Positions 27,082 through 37,183 of a DNA stretch of 39,492 nucleotides are shown in pieces. The DNA comes from an uncultured Muribaculaceae bacterium (GTDB lineage Bacteria; Bacteroidota; Bacteroidia; Bacteroidales; Muribaculaceae): assembly GCA_949742535.1 (NCBI GenBank), contig CATJQX010000171.1, positions 1 through 39,492 on the forward strand, given 5' to 3'. The notes beneath the pieces are model-generated. The model worked only from the letters and a program-made list of their open reading frames with translations. It searched no databases and had not been told where the DNA came from. The position numbers were made by a program, and so were the translations under genes. Position 1 is the first letter of the stretch, and every line of letters begins with the position of its first letter.

Positions 27082-28755
27082 GTGAATAATTTGAAGAAAA
27101 CATCCACCTGGGTGCCTCTCATAGTGGCACTGGCGTTCATTGCAGGACTGTTTGCCGACAACCTGCTCAACCACCATGCCGGGCCTACTCCCACACAAAA
27201 GAAATTTCAGACCATACTGAATCTCATTCGCAACGATTATGTGGATAATGTGAACCTCGACAGCCTTCTGGAGAATTCCATTCCGGGACTTCTCTCGAAC
27301 CTCGATCCGCACTCGGCATACATACCCGCATCAGAGCTGCAGGCCGTAAACGACGAGCTCGACGGTTCTTTCTGCGGCATCGGCGTACAGTTCATGATCA
27401 ACAACGACACCATCACCGTCGTTGAAGTCGTATCAGGAGGTCCATCCGAGAAAATCGGCATCAAGGCCGGAGACCGCATCGTGAAAGTAGACGGAGAGGA
27501 CGTGGCCGGGATCGGCATCACCAACGAGCAGGTACTGAAAAAACTGCGCGGCGAATGCGACACACCTGTAAAACTCGGCATCAGACGCCAGACATCGAAA
27601 AAGATACTGCAGTTCGACGTGATACGCGGCGAACTGCCTAACACATCCGTCGACGCCGGCTACATGCTCGCCCCAGGCATCGGCTACGTGAGGGTCAACA
27701 AGTTCGGACGCACCACTTACGACGAATTCTTCCAGACCCTCAACGATCTCAGCCGCGAGGGTGCCACCGACTATGTGATCGACCTCCGCGGCAATTCCGG
27801 CGGTTTCATGGAGATAGCATTCCTCATGGCAAACGAATTCCTCGAAAAAGGACAGACCATAGCCACTACGAGAGGGCGCGACTATTACACCCCCTCGGGA
27901 GTGCAGGCCGACGGCAACGGCAACTTCAAGGAGAGCCGCGTGGTGGTACTTATCGACGAATTCTCAGCCTCCTCCTCAGAGATCCTCGCCGGTGCCCTGC
28001 AGGACAACGACCGCGCGCTCATCGTCGGACGCCGCTCGTTCGGAAAAGGCCTCATACAGCGCCAGTCCGTACTGCCCGACAGCAGTGCCATACGCCTCAC
28101 CATAGGCCGCTACTACACCCCCTCGGGACGATGCATACAGAAAGACTACTCCAACAGCGCCCTGTACGGACACGACATACTCGACCGATACAACCGCGGA
28201 GAGATGTTCAGCGAGGATTCGATAAAACTCGATACCGAACTTAAATTCCAGACACTCAACGGACGCACCGTCTACGGCGGAGGAGGCATAATGCCCGATA
28301 TCTTTGTGCCTAACGACACATCAGGCATCACATCATATTACCTCAATGTGGCAAACGCCGGGCTGCTGCAGAAATTCGCGTTCGACTATGTGGACAACAA
28401 CAGGGAAAAACTCGAGGACGCATCAGACGTGGAGGAACTTCTCAAGCGTCTCCCTGCCGACGACGCGCTCCTGCGGATGTTTGTGAACTTCGCAACACGC
28501 AACGGCATCCAGGCACGGTGGTATTACATCAACATTTCACACGACTTGATTGTTAATCAACTGAAAGCGCTGATAGCACGCGATGTACTGGGATACAACG
28601 CCTATTTCAACCTCATAAACCGCATCGACGCCAATGTGAGCCGCGCGGTGAGCGAGATCCAGAAAGGCGGAGCCGACATCCCGGTAAAAAGCGACAGAAA
28701 CAGCGCTTCCGCGAACGACAAGAAGGGAAAGCCCGCTTCCACAAAAGGGAAGTGA
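27082..28755 (+). CDS. S41 family C-terminal processing peptidase with PDZ domain
   Basis: GTG start; FCGIGVQF...GGPSEKIGIKAGDRIVKVDGEDV PDZ; VVLIDEFSASSSEILAGALQDNDRALIVGRRSFGKGLIQ catalytic Ser/Lys region. Confidence 0.95.
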   Translation: MNNLKKTSTWVPLIVALAFIAGLFADNLLNHHAGPTPTQKKFQTILNLIRNDYVDNVNLDSLLENSIPGLLSNLDPHSAYIPASELQAVNDELDGSFCGIGVQFMINNDTITVVEVVSGGPSEKIGIKAGDRIVKVDGEDVAGIGITNEQVLKKLRGECDTPVKLGIRRQTSKKILQFDVIRGELPNTSVDAGYMLAPGIGYVRVNKFGRTTYDEFFQTLNDLSREGATDYVIDLRGNSGGFMEIAFLMANEFLEKGQTIATTRGRDYYTPSGVQADGNGNFKESRVVVLIDEFSASSSEILAGALQDNDRALIVGRRSFGKGLIQRQSVLPDSSAIRLTIGRYYTPSGRCIQKDYSNSALYGHDILDRYNRGEMFSEDSIKLDTELKFQTLNGRTVYGGGGIMPDIFVPNDTSGITSYYLNVANAGLLQKFAFDYVDNNREKLEDASDVEELLKRLPADDALLRMFVNFATRNGIQARWYYINISHDLIVNQLKALIARDVLGYNAYFNLINRIDANVSRAVSEIQKGGADIPVKSDRNSASANDKKGKPASTKGK

Positions 28756-28791
28756 CACATCTTCCCGGGAAGCCATTTAATACCTCACGCC

Positions 28792-29370
28792 ATGGACAAG
28801 AATGATATAAGAAACCGGATAAAGACACGTAAAAGCCTGCTTTCACAGGCCGAAAAAGCATACGCTGCCAAAAGCGTCTTCGACCGCCTCGAGCAATCGG
28901 CGGCTTTCCTGCTGGCCGACAATGTGCTCCTGTATCATTCCCTCCCCGACGAGCTCTCCACCCGTGAGTTCCTTGACAAATGGTGCGGCCGGAAACATTT
29001 TTTCCTCCCGAGAGTGAACGGTGTGAACCTCGATATCCTGCCGTTTGACCGCTCGAGGATGGCACTCGGCTCATTCCATATAGAGGAACCGACAGGCGAC
29101 GAGACCACCGACATAAATGCCATAGAACTCATCATAGTACCGGGCGTGGCATACGACCGCCGGGGCAACCGCATCGGCCGCGGAAAAGGTTATTACGACC
29201 GTCTGCTGTCATCCACATCCGCCACCAAAATAGGTGTGGGATATGACTTCCAGCTCATAGAGGAGGATATTCCCGCCGAGGAGCATGATGTGGCCATGGA
29301 TATTGTCATAACAGACCGCAGGCGTCTGGTAATACACCACCGGAAAAAAGACCGGAACCACAAAAATTAA
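28792..29370 (+). CDS. 5-formyltetrahydrofolate cyclo-ligase
   Basis: LIIVPGVAYDRRGNRIGRGKGYYDRLL signature. Confidence 0.95.
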   Translation: MDKNDIRNRIKTRKSLLSQAEKAYAAKSVFDRLEQSAAFLLADNVLLYHSLPDELSTREFLDKWCGRKHFFLPRVNGVNLDILPFDRSRMALGSFHIEEPTGDETTDINAIELIIVPGVAYDRRGNRIGRGKGYYDRLLSSTSATKIGVGYDFQLIEEDIPAEEHDVAMDIVITDRRRLVIHHRKKDRNHKN

Positions 29371-29403
29371 TCCGATTGTATAATACACTTTCACCATACG
29401 GCT

Positions 29404-31416
29404 GTGATAGCTATACAGAACCTTAAAGTAGAATTCAGTGCAAAATCTCTCTTCGATAATGTAAATTACGTGATCAATCCCCGCGACCGCATAGCCCTCG
29501 TCGGCAAAAACGGTGCCGGGAAATCAACCATGCTGAAAATAATCGCGGGACTGCAGACCCCCACCTCGGGATGTGTCGCCGTGCCGTCAGGCGTCACCAT
29601 AGGCTATCTGCCACAGCAGATGAAACTGGCCGACGAGACCACCCTCCTTCAGGAAGTGCGAAAGACATTCAGCCACATCGACGACATGCAGAAACGTCTC
29701 GACAGCCTCAACATACAGCTGGCTGAAAGGACCGATTACGACTCCGACGAATACCACCGCATAATCGACGAAGTATCGCTGCTCACCGAGAACCTCGCGA
29801 TGGAACAGACCGAGAACCACGAAGCCGAAATGGAACGCACCCTCATCGGCCTCGGTTTTCTGCGTTCAGACTTCGACAGGCCCACATCTGAGTTCTCAGG
29901 CGGATGGCGCATGCGTGTGGAGATCGCCAAACTCCTGCTCAAACACCCCGACCTTCTCCTGCTCGACGAGCCTACCAACCACCTCGACATCGAATCCATA
30001 CAGTGGCTTGAACAGTTCCTCGCCACAAAAGCCAAAGCAGTGGTGCTTGTGAGCCATGACCGCGCGTTCATCGACAATGTGACCAACCGCACCATAGAGA
30101 TCTCATGCGGGAAAATATACGACTACGCGGTCAACTACTCCAAATTCGTGGAACTGCGCCGTGAAAGAATAGAACAGCAGACACGCGCGTATCTCAACCA
30201 GCAGAAGGAGATCGCCGATACCGAAGCCTTCATAGAACGGTTCAGGTATAAGGCTACGAAAGCCGTGCAGGTGCAGAGCCGCATGAAACAGCTCGCAAAA
30301 ATAGAGCGCATCGAGATCGACGAGACAGACACATCGCACCTCTCGCTCCGTTTCCCCCCTGCGCCACGATCGGGAGACTACCCGGTCATCGCCGACAACG
30401 TAGGGAAGGCATACGGCAACCATCAGGTATTCGACAACGCCACATTCACCATACGCCGCGGCGAGAAAGTGGCCTTTGTCGGCAAAAACGGCGAGGGAAA
30501 ATCAACCCTTGTCAAGTGTATCATGGGTGAGATCCCCTATACAGGCAATCTGAAAATAGGCCACAATGTGCAGATAGGATATTTCGCCCAGAACCAGGCG
30601 CAGCTTCTCGACGAATCGCTCACTGTGTTCGACACCATCGACCATGTGGCCACCGGAGACATCCGCACCAAGATACGCGACATCCTCGGTGCGTTCATGT
30701 TTGGCGGCGAGGCGTCGGACAAGAAGGTAAAAGTGCTTTCCGGAGGCGAAAAAACCCGTCTGGCCATGATAAAGCTCCTCCTCCAGCCGGTGAATCTGCT
30801 TATCCTCGACGAGCCTACCAACCACCTCGACATGAAGACCAAGGATATCCTGAAGCAGGCGATCAAGGATTTCAACGGCACAGTGATAGTGGTCAGCCAC
30901 GACCGCGAGTTTCTCGACGGCCTTGTGGAAAAAGTCTATGAATTCGGTGGCGGAAAAGTCAGGGAATGCCTCGGTGGCATATACGAATTCCTTGAAAAGA
31001 AAAAGATCAGCTCACTGCAGGAGCTTGAACTCAGCAAATCACCCGGATCGGGTGAAAACATTCCGGCAGACAAAGAGGCAAAAAAAGGCAACGGCGCACC
31101 GGCGGCATCACCCTCACGGAAAACAGATGCCGATACCGGCAAAAATGCCGCTCCTGCCTTGAGCTATGCCGAACAGCGCGAACGCGAAAAAATGCTCAAA
31201 CGCGCCGCAAAAAAAGTGGAGGATGCGGAAGCGGCAGTAGCGGCAGCCGAAGAAGAGATAGCCGAAATAGAACGGCGCATCGCCGCAGGCGAAACAGACG
31301 GAGACATCTTCACACTGCATCAGACCAAGACACGCGACCTCGAGACAGCCATGTCTCTCTGGGAGCTTGCCGAGCAGGAATCCTCCGAACTCAAGGCTCG
31401 CTTCGGGCGGCAATAA
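29404..31416 (+). CDS. ABC-F family ATP-binding protein
   Basis: GTG start; two ABC domains (GKNGAGKSTMLK, EFSGGWRMRVEIAKLL, LLLLDEPTNHLDIESI; GKNGEGKSTLVK, LSGGEKTRLAMIKLL, LDEPTNHLDMKT) with linker and coiled-coil C-terminus. Confidence 0.96.
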   Translation: MIAIQNLKVEFSAKSLFDNVNYVINPRDRIALVGKNGAGKSTMLKIIAGLQTPTSGCVAVPSGVTIGYLPQQMKLADETTLLQEVRKTFSHIDDMQKRLDSLNIQLAERTDYDSDEYHRIIDEVSLLTENLAMEQTENHEAEMERTLIGLGFLRSDFDRPTSEFSGGWRMRVEIAKLLLKHPDLLLLDEPTNHLDIESIQWLEQFLATKAKAVVLVSHDRAFIDNVTNRTIEISCGKIYDYAVNYSKFVELRRERIEQQTRAYLNQQKEIADTEAFIERFRYKATKAVQVQSRMKQLAKIERIEIDETDTSHLSLRFPPAPRSGDYPVIADNVGKAYGNHQVFDNATFTIRRGEKVAFVGKNGEGKSTLVKCIMGEIPYTGNLKIGHNVQIGYFAQNQAQLLDESLTVFDTIDHVATGDIRTKIRDILGAFMFGGEASDKKVKVLSGGEKTRLAMIKLLLQPVNLLILDEPTNHLDMKTKDILKQAIKDFNGTVIVVSHDREFLDGLVEKVYEFGGGKVRECLGGIYEFLEKKKISSLQELELSKSPGSGENIPADKEAKKGNGAPAASPSRKTDADTGKNAAPALSYAEQREREKMLKRAAKKVEDAEAAVAAAEEEIAEIERRIAAGETDGDIFTLHQTKTRDLETAMSLWELAEQESSELKARFGRQ

Positions 31417-31504
31417 CATACCGGCAACCGCCGCATCAATCCCCCACTCTTTCTACTTTTTTCGGTAGATCCAGAAAAATTTTTATCTGCCGCGAAAAAA
31501 ATAA

Positions 31505-31569
31505 CAGACATGTTGCCTCCCCCTCATACACGCCCCAGAAACGTGTATGAGGGGGAGGCAATGTGTTTG
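31505..31569 (+). other. Long hairpin (possible structured RNA or cis element)
   Basis: Perfect 20-bp arms TTGCCTCCCCCTCATACACG (31513-31532) / CGTGTATGAGGGGGAGGCAA (31542-31561), 9-nt loop, extended to 28 pairs on + RNA by 8 more including 3 G-U. Confidence 0.85.
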
Positions 31570-31709
31570 CCATACCCCTGTGCAGAATCTTAATGTAAAA
31601 ATTTTCCGAGAATTTCACACACGGCTCAACCTTTTGTTAAATGCAAATGTTAATAGAATAAAAGCTGAGATAATGAAGATTACAGAAAACCTCTAACAAC
31701 TATTTAGAT

Positions 31710-32768
31710 ATGAAAAAAGCTCTATTATTGATCGCAGTCATGGTAGGATGCATGACGGCATCAGCACAGAAAATTGACAAAAACGAGTTGCGTCAACTCC
31801 AGCAGTTCCTTTCACTTCCAGGTGAAAAAGACGCTACAAACGCACAGGCCCTTAAAATCACAGACATCAAGAATCCTTCCTCCTGGGAAGGGGTGACTGT
31901 TGAAAACGGACATGTCACCGCTATCGAATGGAGCGACAAACATCTCGCCGGATCACTCGACCTCTCTGGCTTCACAGCCCTTACCAAACTGAACGTTTCA
32001 CGAAACGCTATCACTTCCCTCGATCTTAAAGGCGCCACCGCAGTAACACGCATCGACGCGCAGCGCAACAAGATCTCCTCTTTCAGTTTCACCGGATGCT
32101 CCGCGCTCAATACACTGAACATCTATAAGAACCGTATTACAGACATTGACATCTCGGAGACACCGATGCTCGAGACATTCAATATCAGCAATAACCGTCT
32201 TGCGGAACTGAATGTGGCAAACTCCACGACACTCAAAACACTGAATTGCCAGGGCAACCATCTCGAGGAGCTCAACATCCAGTATTGCACGAACCTCAAG
32301 AACCTCTATTGCGGCTACAACAAGCTCACCGGCATCACTCTGGTGGGAGTGGAGAAACTCGAGAACATCAACATGGACGATAACCAGATCTCATCAATCA
32401 TCGTCAGCGGTCTTCCATCGCTATCCTCGTTCATCTGCTCCGACAACAACATGACCTCACTCGGCATGCGCAACTGTCCGATGCTTCTTGACCTTGTTTG
32501 CTCCTACAACGACCTTACCTCACTCCAGGTGGACGACTGCCCGCAGCTCATCTTCGTGGATTGCTCGTACAATGACCTCACAACCCTCACACTCAGCAAC
32601 CAGACCTACCTGCAGCGTCTGCTTTGCGACCACAACCAGCTCACCACGCTCGATGTATCGTTTGACCAGGCTCTTACCTACATCAACTGCCGTTTCAACC
32701 AGCTCGTTGACCTCCGCACAATCGGTTGCAGCAGCCTCCGCATGGTTGCCTCACAGTGGAATCCCTGA
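31710..32768 (+). CDS. Secreted leucine-rich-repeat protein (internalin-like ~21-aa repeats)
   Basis: Signal peptide MKKALLLIAVMVGCMTASAQ; repeated L..L.C..N.L..L.L..C..L units. Confidence 0.9.
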   Translation: MKKALLLIAVMVGCMTASAQKIDKNELRQLQQFLSLPGEKDATNAQALKITDIKNPSSWEGVTVENGHVTAIEWSDKHLAGSLDLSGFTALTKLNVSRNAITSLDLKGATAVTRIDAQRNKISSFSFTGCSALNTLNIYKNRITDIDISETPMLETFNISNNRLAELNVANSTTLKTLNCQGNHLEELNIQYCTNLKNLYCGYNKLTGITLVGVEKLENINMDDNQISSIIVSGLPSLSSFICSDNNMTSLGMRNCPMLLDLVCSYNDLTSLQVDDCPQLIFVDCSYNDLTTLTLSNQTYLQRLLCDHNQLTTLDVSFDQALTYINCRFNQLVDLRTIGCSSLRMVASQWNP

Positions 32769-32809
32769 TAAGTCATAGCACATCGCCCCAAAAGGCGAAA
32801 TGAATAGAT

Positions 32810-32854
32810 AAAAGATGCGGCGTCAGAACCAAGAAATCTGACGCCGCATCTTTT
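32810..32854. terminator. Bidirectional terminator between convergent LRR and purF-like genes
   Basis: AAAAGATGCGGCGTCAGA / TCTGACGCCGCATCTTTT perfect 18-bp stem, 9-nt loop, T run on + and A/T flanks for -. Confidence 0.92.
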
Positions 32855-32905
32855 TATTTTTATATGTCATATGACAACCTAAACAGGAGGCATATGTCAG
32901 GCTCC

Positions 32906-34795
32906 TCAGGATCGTTTGTCGGGATTACCCTCGTAGTAGTTTATAAACGACATGTTGACGAGGCGGTTTCCCCCCGGTGTAGGATAGTCGCCGGAGAAAT
33001 ACCAGTCGCCGGGGCAGGTACCCACTGCCTTATGAAGCCCTTCTATGCTCTGATATACGATCTCCACCTCTGCCTTTGTGCCCTCCGGGGTGAGCATCTC
33101 CACCATCTTGCGTGAGATCTCTTCGGGAGTGAACGGTTCATAGATCGCCTTCACAGCATTTGTCTGCTCCGAGGCAGGAAGCTCTATCTGATGCAGACAG
33201 TCGGCATACACACTGTCTATGACATTCTGCATGCCTCTCTCCTTAAGCAATGCGATAGCGGCACGGAAAGCTATGAACTCGCTCATACGCGACATGTCAA
33301 TGCCGTAATAATCGGGATAACGCACCTGCGGGGAAGAGCTTACTATCACAATTTTCTTGGGATGCAACCGGTCAAGCATACCGATGATCGACTGTTTCAG
33401 AGTGGTGCCGCGCACAATGGAGTCATCGATCACCACAAGATAGTCACGGTCGTTCTCGATGCACCCGTATGTCACATCATATACATGCGCCGCAAGATCA
33501 TTGCGCGAGTTTCCCTCGGCGATGAAAGTGCGCAGCTTTATATCTTTTATCGCGACTTTTTCCACACGCAGTCTGCGGTCAAGCAGTTTCGTCACACGCT
33601 CAGGTGTCATTGTTCCCTCTTTCTGCATCCTGAGCAGCTCCGAGGTTTTCACTTCGTTGAGATAGCTGTTGAACCCGTCCACAAGACCTATGAAAGCCAC
33701 CTCGGCCGTGTTTGGTATGAAAGAGAGCACCGTGTGGTCAATATCGCCGTTTACCGCCCTGACTATTTCCGGCACAAGAAGGCGCCCGAGTTCCTTACGC
33801 TCCCGGTATATGTCGGCATCGCTGCCGCGTGAGAAGTATATCCGTTCAAAGGAACAGCGGCGGTTCTCCCCTTTCCCCAGTATGTCGGCTATATTTACAT
33901 TACCTTTCCTGTCTACAGTAAGGGCGCTTCCAGGTTCAAGCTCGCTGACAGATGCGCGCGGCACATTGAATACCGTCTGTATCACGGGGCGTTCCGAAGC
34001 CACCACCACCACCTCGTCGTCCATATAATAGAACGCCGGGCGTATGCCGTTGCGGTCACGGAGCACGAACATGTCGCCCGATCCTGTCGCACCACAGATC
34101 ACGAAACCGCCGTCCCAGTCGCGGGTAGCACTTCCGAGCACATTGGTGATATTGATATTGTCCTCGATGGCCAGCCCCAGTTCCGGTTCTTCAAGTGTGT
34201 CACGGAACTGCCTGTACAGACGGTGGTTCTCTTTGTCGAGCGCATATCCGAGCTGCTCGAGGAGCACCACAGTGTCGCTGTAGATGCGGGGGTGCTGCCC
34301 TTTTGCCACAATCGCGCGGAACACCTCATCTACATTGGTCATATTGAAGTTGCCGCACATGAGCAGATTGCGCGACCGCCAGTTGTTGCGGCGCAGGAAA
34401 GGATGCACATATGATATGCCGCTTTTACCCGTCGTTGAATATCGCAGATGCCCCATATATATCTCCCCTATGAAAGGAGAATGGCGCTCTACATCGTCTG
34501 CCGTCAGGTCATCGGTATGATCCTGCTCGAACTGTGGCAGTATGTTGGAGAATATTTCCGTTATGGCGTTGGTGCCGAGGGCACGCTCGCGGAACACATA
34601 TTCATGTCCCGGCTCGGCATGCATCTTCACAACCCCGACACCGGCACCCTCCTGCCCGCGGTTGTGCTGCTTCTCCATAAGCAGGTAGAGTTTGTTCAGC
34701 GCATAGGAGTAGGAGCCGTATTTACGCCTGTAATATTCAATCGGCTTGCGGAGGCGTATCATCGCCACACCGCATTCATGTTTGAGTTGTTCCAT
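32906..34795 (-). CDS. purF: Amidophosphoribosyltransferase-like protein
   Basis: Class II glutaminase (CGVAMIRL, KQHNRGQEGAGVGV, MGHLRYSTTGKSG) and PRPP-binding VVIDDSIVRGTTLKQSI; 629 aa, longer than classical PurF. Confidence 0.85.
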   Translation of the reverse strand: MEQLKHECGVAMIRLRKPIEYYRRKYGSYSYALNKLYLLMEKQHNRGQEGAGVGVVKMHAEPGHEYVFRERALGTNAITEIFSNILPQFEQDHTDDLTADDVERHSPFIGEIYMGHLRYSTTGKSGISYVHPFLRRNNWRSRNLLMCGNFNMTNVDEVFRAIVAKGQHPRIYSDTVVLLEQLGYALDKENHRLYRQFRDTLEEPELGLAIEDNINITNVLGSATRDWDGGFVICGATGSGDMFVLRDRNGIRPAFYYMDDEVVVVASERPVIQTVFNVPRASVSELEPGSALTVDRKGNVNIADILGKGENRRCSFERIYFSRGSDADIYRERKELGRLLVPEIVRAVNGDIDHTVLSFIPNTAEVAFIGLVDGFNSYLNEVKTSELLRMQKEGTMTPERVTKLLDRRLRVEKVAIKDIKLRTFIAEGNSRNDLAAHVYDVTYGCIENDRDYLVVIDDSIVRGTTLKQSIIGMLDRLHPKKIVIVSSSPQVRYPDYYGIDMSRMSEFIAFRAAIALLKERGMQNVIDSVYADCLHQIELPASEQTNAVKAIYEPFTPEEISRKMVEMLTPEGTKAEVEIVYQSIEGLHKAVGTCPGDWYFSGDYPTPGGNRLVNMSFINYYEGNPDKRS

Positions 34796-34815
34796 TATTC
34801 AAATGGCATGAAACA

Positions 34816-34860
34816 GCAAGACCGGCAGACTGCCTGGAAGGCTCCGTCTCCCGGTCTTGC
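34816..34860. other. Hairpin in the glnN-purF intergenic region
   Basis: GCAAGACCGG (34816-34825) / CCGGTCTTGC (34851-34860), with inner AGAC/GTCT and GCCT/AGGC pairs. Confidence 0.65.
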
Positions 34861-34872
34861 GTTAGATGGTTG

Positions 34873-37062
34873 TTATCTTATGAAGAGCATTTCGCGGTAT
34901 TTGGGCAATGGCCACATCTCGTTGTCGACCATCAGCTCGAGCTTGTCGATATGGTAGCGGATACGCTCCATAGCGGGCACCACATTGTCGTGATATGCGA
35001 TGGCTTTCTCACGCTCGTTCTCTATCTTGTTGGCTGCCTTGCGGGCATTCACCATACGCTCGGTTTCCTCCTTGATCACGCTCATATGCTCCGACATGCG
35101 CTCGATCATGGAGAGGTCACGGGCGGTAAGCTCGTTACCTTTGGCAACCGGGAAGAGGGTTTTCAGTTTCACCAGATTATCCACGAGCATCGACTGGTAG
35201 CGGGTCGCTACAGGAAGGATATGGTTCAGAGCCAGATCGCCGAGCACACGTGCCTCGATCTGGATTTTCTTCGTATAGGTCTCCCACTTCACCTCATTGC
35301 GGGCATGAAGCTCAAACTCGGTGAACACACCGGTATCGCCGAACATCTTCACCGACTCCGGACGCAGATATGCGTCAAAGATCTTCGGTACGGAAGTCTC
35401 GCAGTCAAGACCGCGGGCCTCGGCCTCGGCCTTCCATTCATCGCTGTAGCCGTTGCCGTCGAAATGGATAGGCTTCGACTCCACGATCAGTTTCTTCACC
35501 TCCTCGAGTATGGCATGGTAAAGCGATTCCTCACGCTCCACACGGGCATCCACACGGGCCTTGAACTGCTTGAGCTGATCAGCCACAGCGGCGTTGAGGG
35601 CTATCATGGCAGACGCGCAGTTGGCGGAAGAACCCACGGCACGGAACTCGAAACGGTTGCCGGTAAAGGCGAAAGGCGATGTGCGGTTGCGGTCGGTGTT
35701 GTCCATCATGATTTCCGGAATCTGGGCCACACCCATGTCAATGCCCTCCTTGCCGCCGAGAGTGATAAGCTCGTCCTCGGTGCTGGTCTCCAACTTTGCC
35801 AGAATGTCAGCGATCTGTTTTCCGGTGAAGATGGAGATGATGGCGGGAGGCGCCTCGTTGGCACCCAGACGGTGAGCGTTGGTAGCCGACGAGATGGAGG
35901 CTTTGAGCAGACCGTTGTGGTGATATACGGCAGCCATGACGTTGGCCACGAATGTTATGAAGCGGAGATTCTCACGTGGTGTCTTTCCGGGAGAGAAAAG
36001 GAGGGTGCCTGTGTCGGTGCCGAGGCTCCAGTTGTTGTGCTTGCCCGAACCGTTGATACCGGCGAACGGTTTTTCGTGGAGAAGTACGCGGAAATTATGA
36101 CGGCGGGCCACCTCGGTCATAACCGACATCAGAAGCAGGTTATGGTCGTTGGCCAGATTGGTCTCCTCAAAAATCGGGGCAAGTTCGAACTGGTTAGGTG
36201 CGACCTCGTTATGGCGTGTGTGCGCCGGTATTCCAAGACGATGGCATTCTATCTCGAGATCAAGCATGAAAGCTGCCACGCGCGAGGGGATGGCTCCGAA
36301 ATAGTGGTCCTCGAGCTGCTGGTTTTTGGCGCTTTCGTGTCCCATGAGCGTGCGGCCGGTCATAACGAGATCGGGGCGCGCGTTGTAGAGCGCATCATCC
36401 ACAAGGAAGTACTCCTGCTCCCATCCGAGATAGGAGTTCACATGCTTCACGTCCTTGTCAAAGAAACGTGCCACATCGGCAGCAGCCTCGTCTACGGCGT
36501 TGAGCGCACGCAGCAGAGGAGTCTTGAAGTCAAGGGCTTCACCGGTGTAGGAAATGAAGATGGTGGGTATGCAAAGTGTATTGTTTACGATGAATACCGG
36601 CGATGAGATGTCCCATGCCGAATATCCGCGGGCTTCGAAAGTATTGCGTATGCCGCCGTTAGGGAAACTGGATGCGTCGGGTTCCTGCTGCACCAGAAGT
36701 TTGCCGTCAAACTCCTCTACTACTCCCCCTTTACCGTCATGCTCGATAAAGCTGTCGTGCTTCTCTGCAGTCCCTCCTGTCAGAGGATGAAACCAGTGGG
36801 TATAGTGTCGGACGCCATTGTCGATGGCCCACTTTTTCATCCCGGCTGCCACGCTGTCTGCAAGTTCACGTGAGATCGGCTGCTTGTTGTCGATAGCGTA
36901 AACGAGTTGGTCGTAAGTTTTCTTAGGCAGATATTCAAACATTTTCTCGCGGTTGAACACTGCTTTCCCGTAATAACGCTCCGGGCGTTCTGAAGGTATC
37001 TCCACATGCACAGGTTTGCGGTCGGACGCTTCCTTCACAACTTTAAATCTAAGTAACGACAT
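34873..37062 (-). CDS. glnN: Glutamine synthetase type III
   Basis: 729 aa; FNREKMFEYLPKKTYDQLVYAIDNKQPISRELADSVAAGMKKWA...THWFHPLTGGTAEKHDSFI, typical GSIII. Confidence 0.96.
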   Translation of the reverse strand: MSLLRFKVVKEASDRKPVHVEIPSERPERYYGKAVFNREKMFEYLPKKTYDQLVYAIDNKQPISRELADSVAAGMKKWAIDNGVRHYTHWFHPLTGGTAEKHDSFIEHDGKGGVVEEFDGKLLVQQEPDASSFPNGGIRNTFEARGYSAWDISSPVFIVNNTLCIPTIFISYTGEALDFKTPLLRALNAVDEAAADVARFFDKDVKHVNSYLGWEQEYFLVDDALYNARPDLVMTGRTLMGHESAKNQQLEDHYFGAIPSRVAAFMLDLEIECHRLGIPAHTRHNEVAPNQFELAPIFEETNLANDHNLLLMSVMTEVARRHNFRVLLHEKPFAGINGSGKHNNWSLGTDTGTLLFSPGKTPRENLRFITFVANVMAAVYHHNGLLKASISSATNAHRLGANEAPPAIISIFTGKQIADILAKLETSTEDELITLGGKEGIDMGVAQIPEIMMDNTDRNRTSPFAFTGNRFEFRAVGSSANCASAMIALNAAVADQLKQFKARVDARVEREESLYHAILEEVKKLIVESKPIHFDGNGYSDEWKAEAEARGLDCETSVPKIFDAYLRPESVKMFGDTGVFTEFELHARNEVKWETYTKKIQIEARVLGDLALNHILPVATRYQSMLVDNLVKLKTLFPVAKGNELTARDLSMIERMSEHMSVIKEETERMVNARKAANKIENEREKAIAYHDNVVPAMERIRYHIDKLELMVDNEMWPLPKYREMLFIR

Positions 37063-37147
37063 AAATTAAATGATTTGAATATTGAATAAATGGATGGTAA
37101 AAACCACCTTGTTTCAAGAGTCACATGAAGAGAGAGGCTTATAGCGG

Positions 37148-37183
37148 CGGCGGCTCCTGAGGCGTCTGCCTCGGGAGCCGCCG
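37148..37183. other. GC-rich hairpin upstream of glnN / downstream of dapL
   Basis: CGGCGGCTCCTGAGGC (37148-37163) / GCCTCGGGAGCCGCCG (37168-37183), 15 of 16 WC pairs, 4-nt loop; no T tract on the minus side. Confidence 0.7.

Noticed and set aside
31436-31618. 60-aa minus ORF across the long hairpin
   Set aside because: Short, covers the inverted repeat itself, no motifs; the noncoding interpretation fits better
34870-36606. 578-aa + strand ORF
   Set aside because: Exactly antisense to glnN, whose family assignment is certain; the open frame reflects codon bias of the coding strand
37040-37065. CTAAGTAACGACATAAATTA as a second partial copy of the batA/batB element
   Set aside because: Overlaps the conserved glnN start codon region and matches only ~10 nt; probably coincidental
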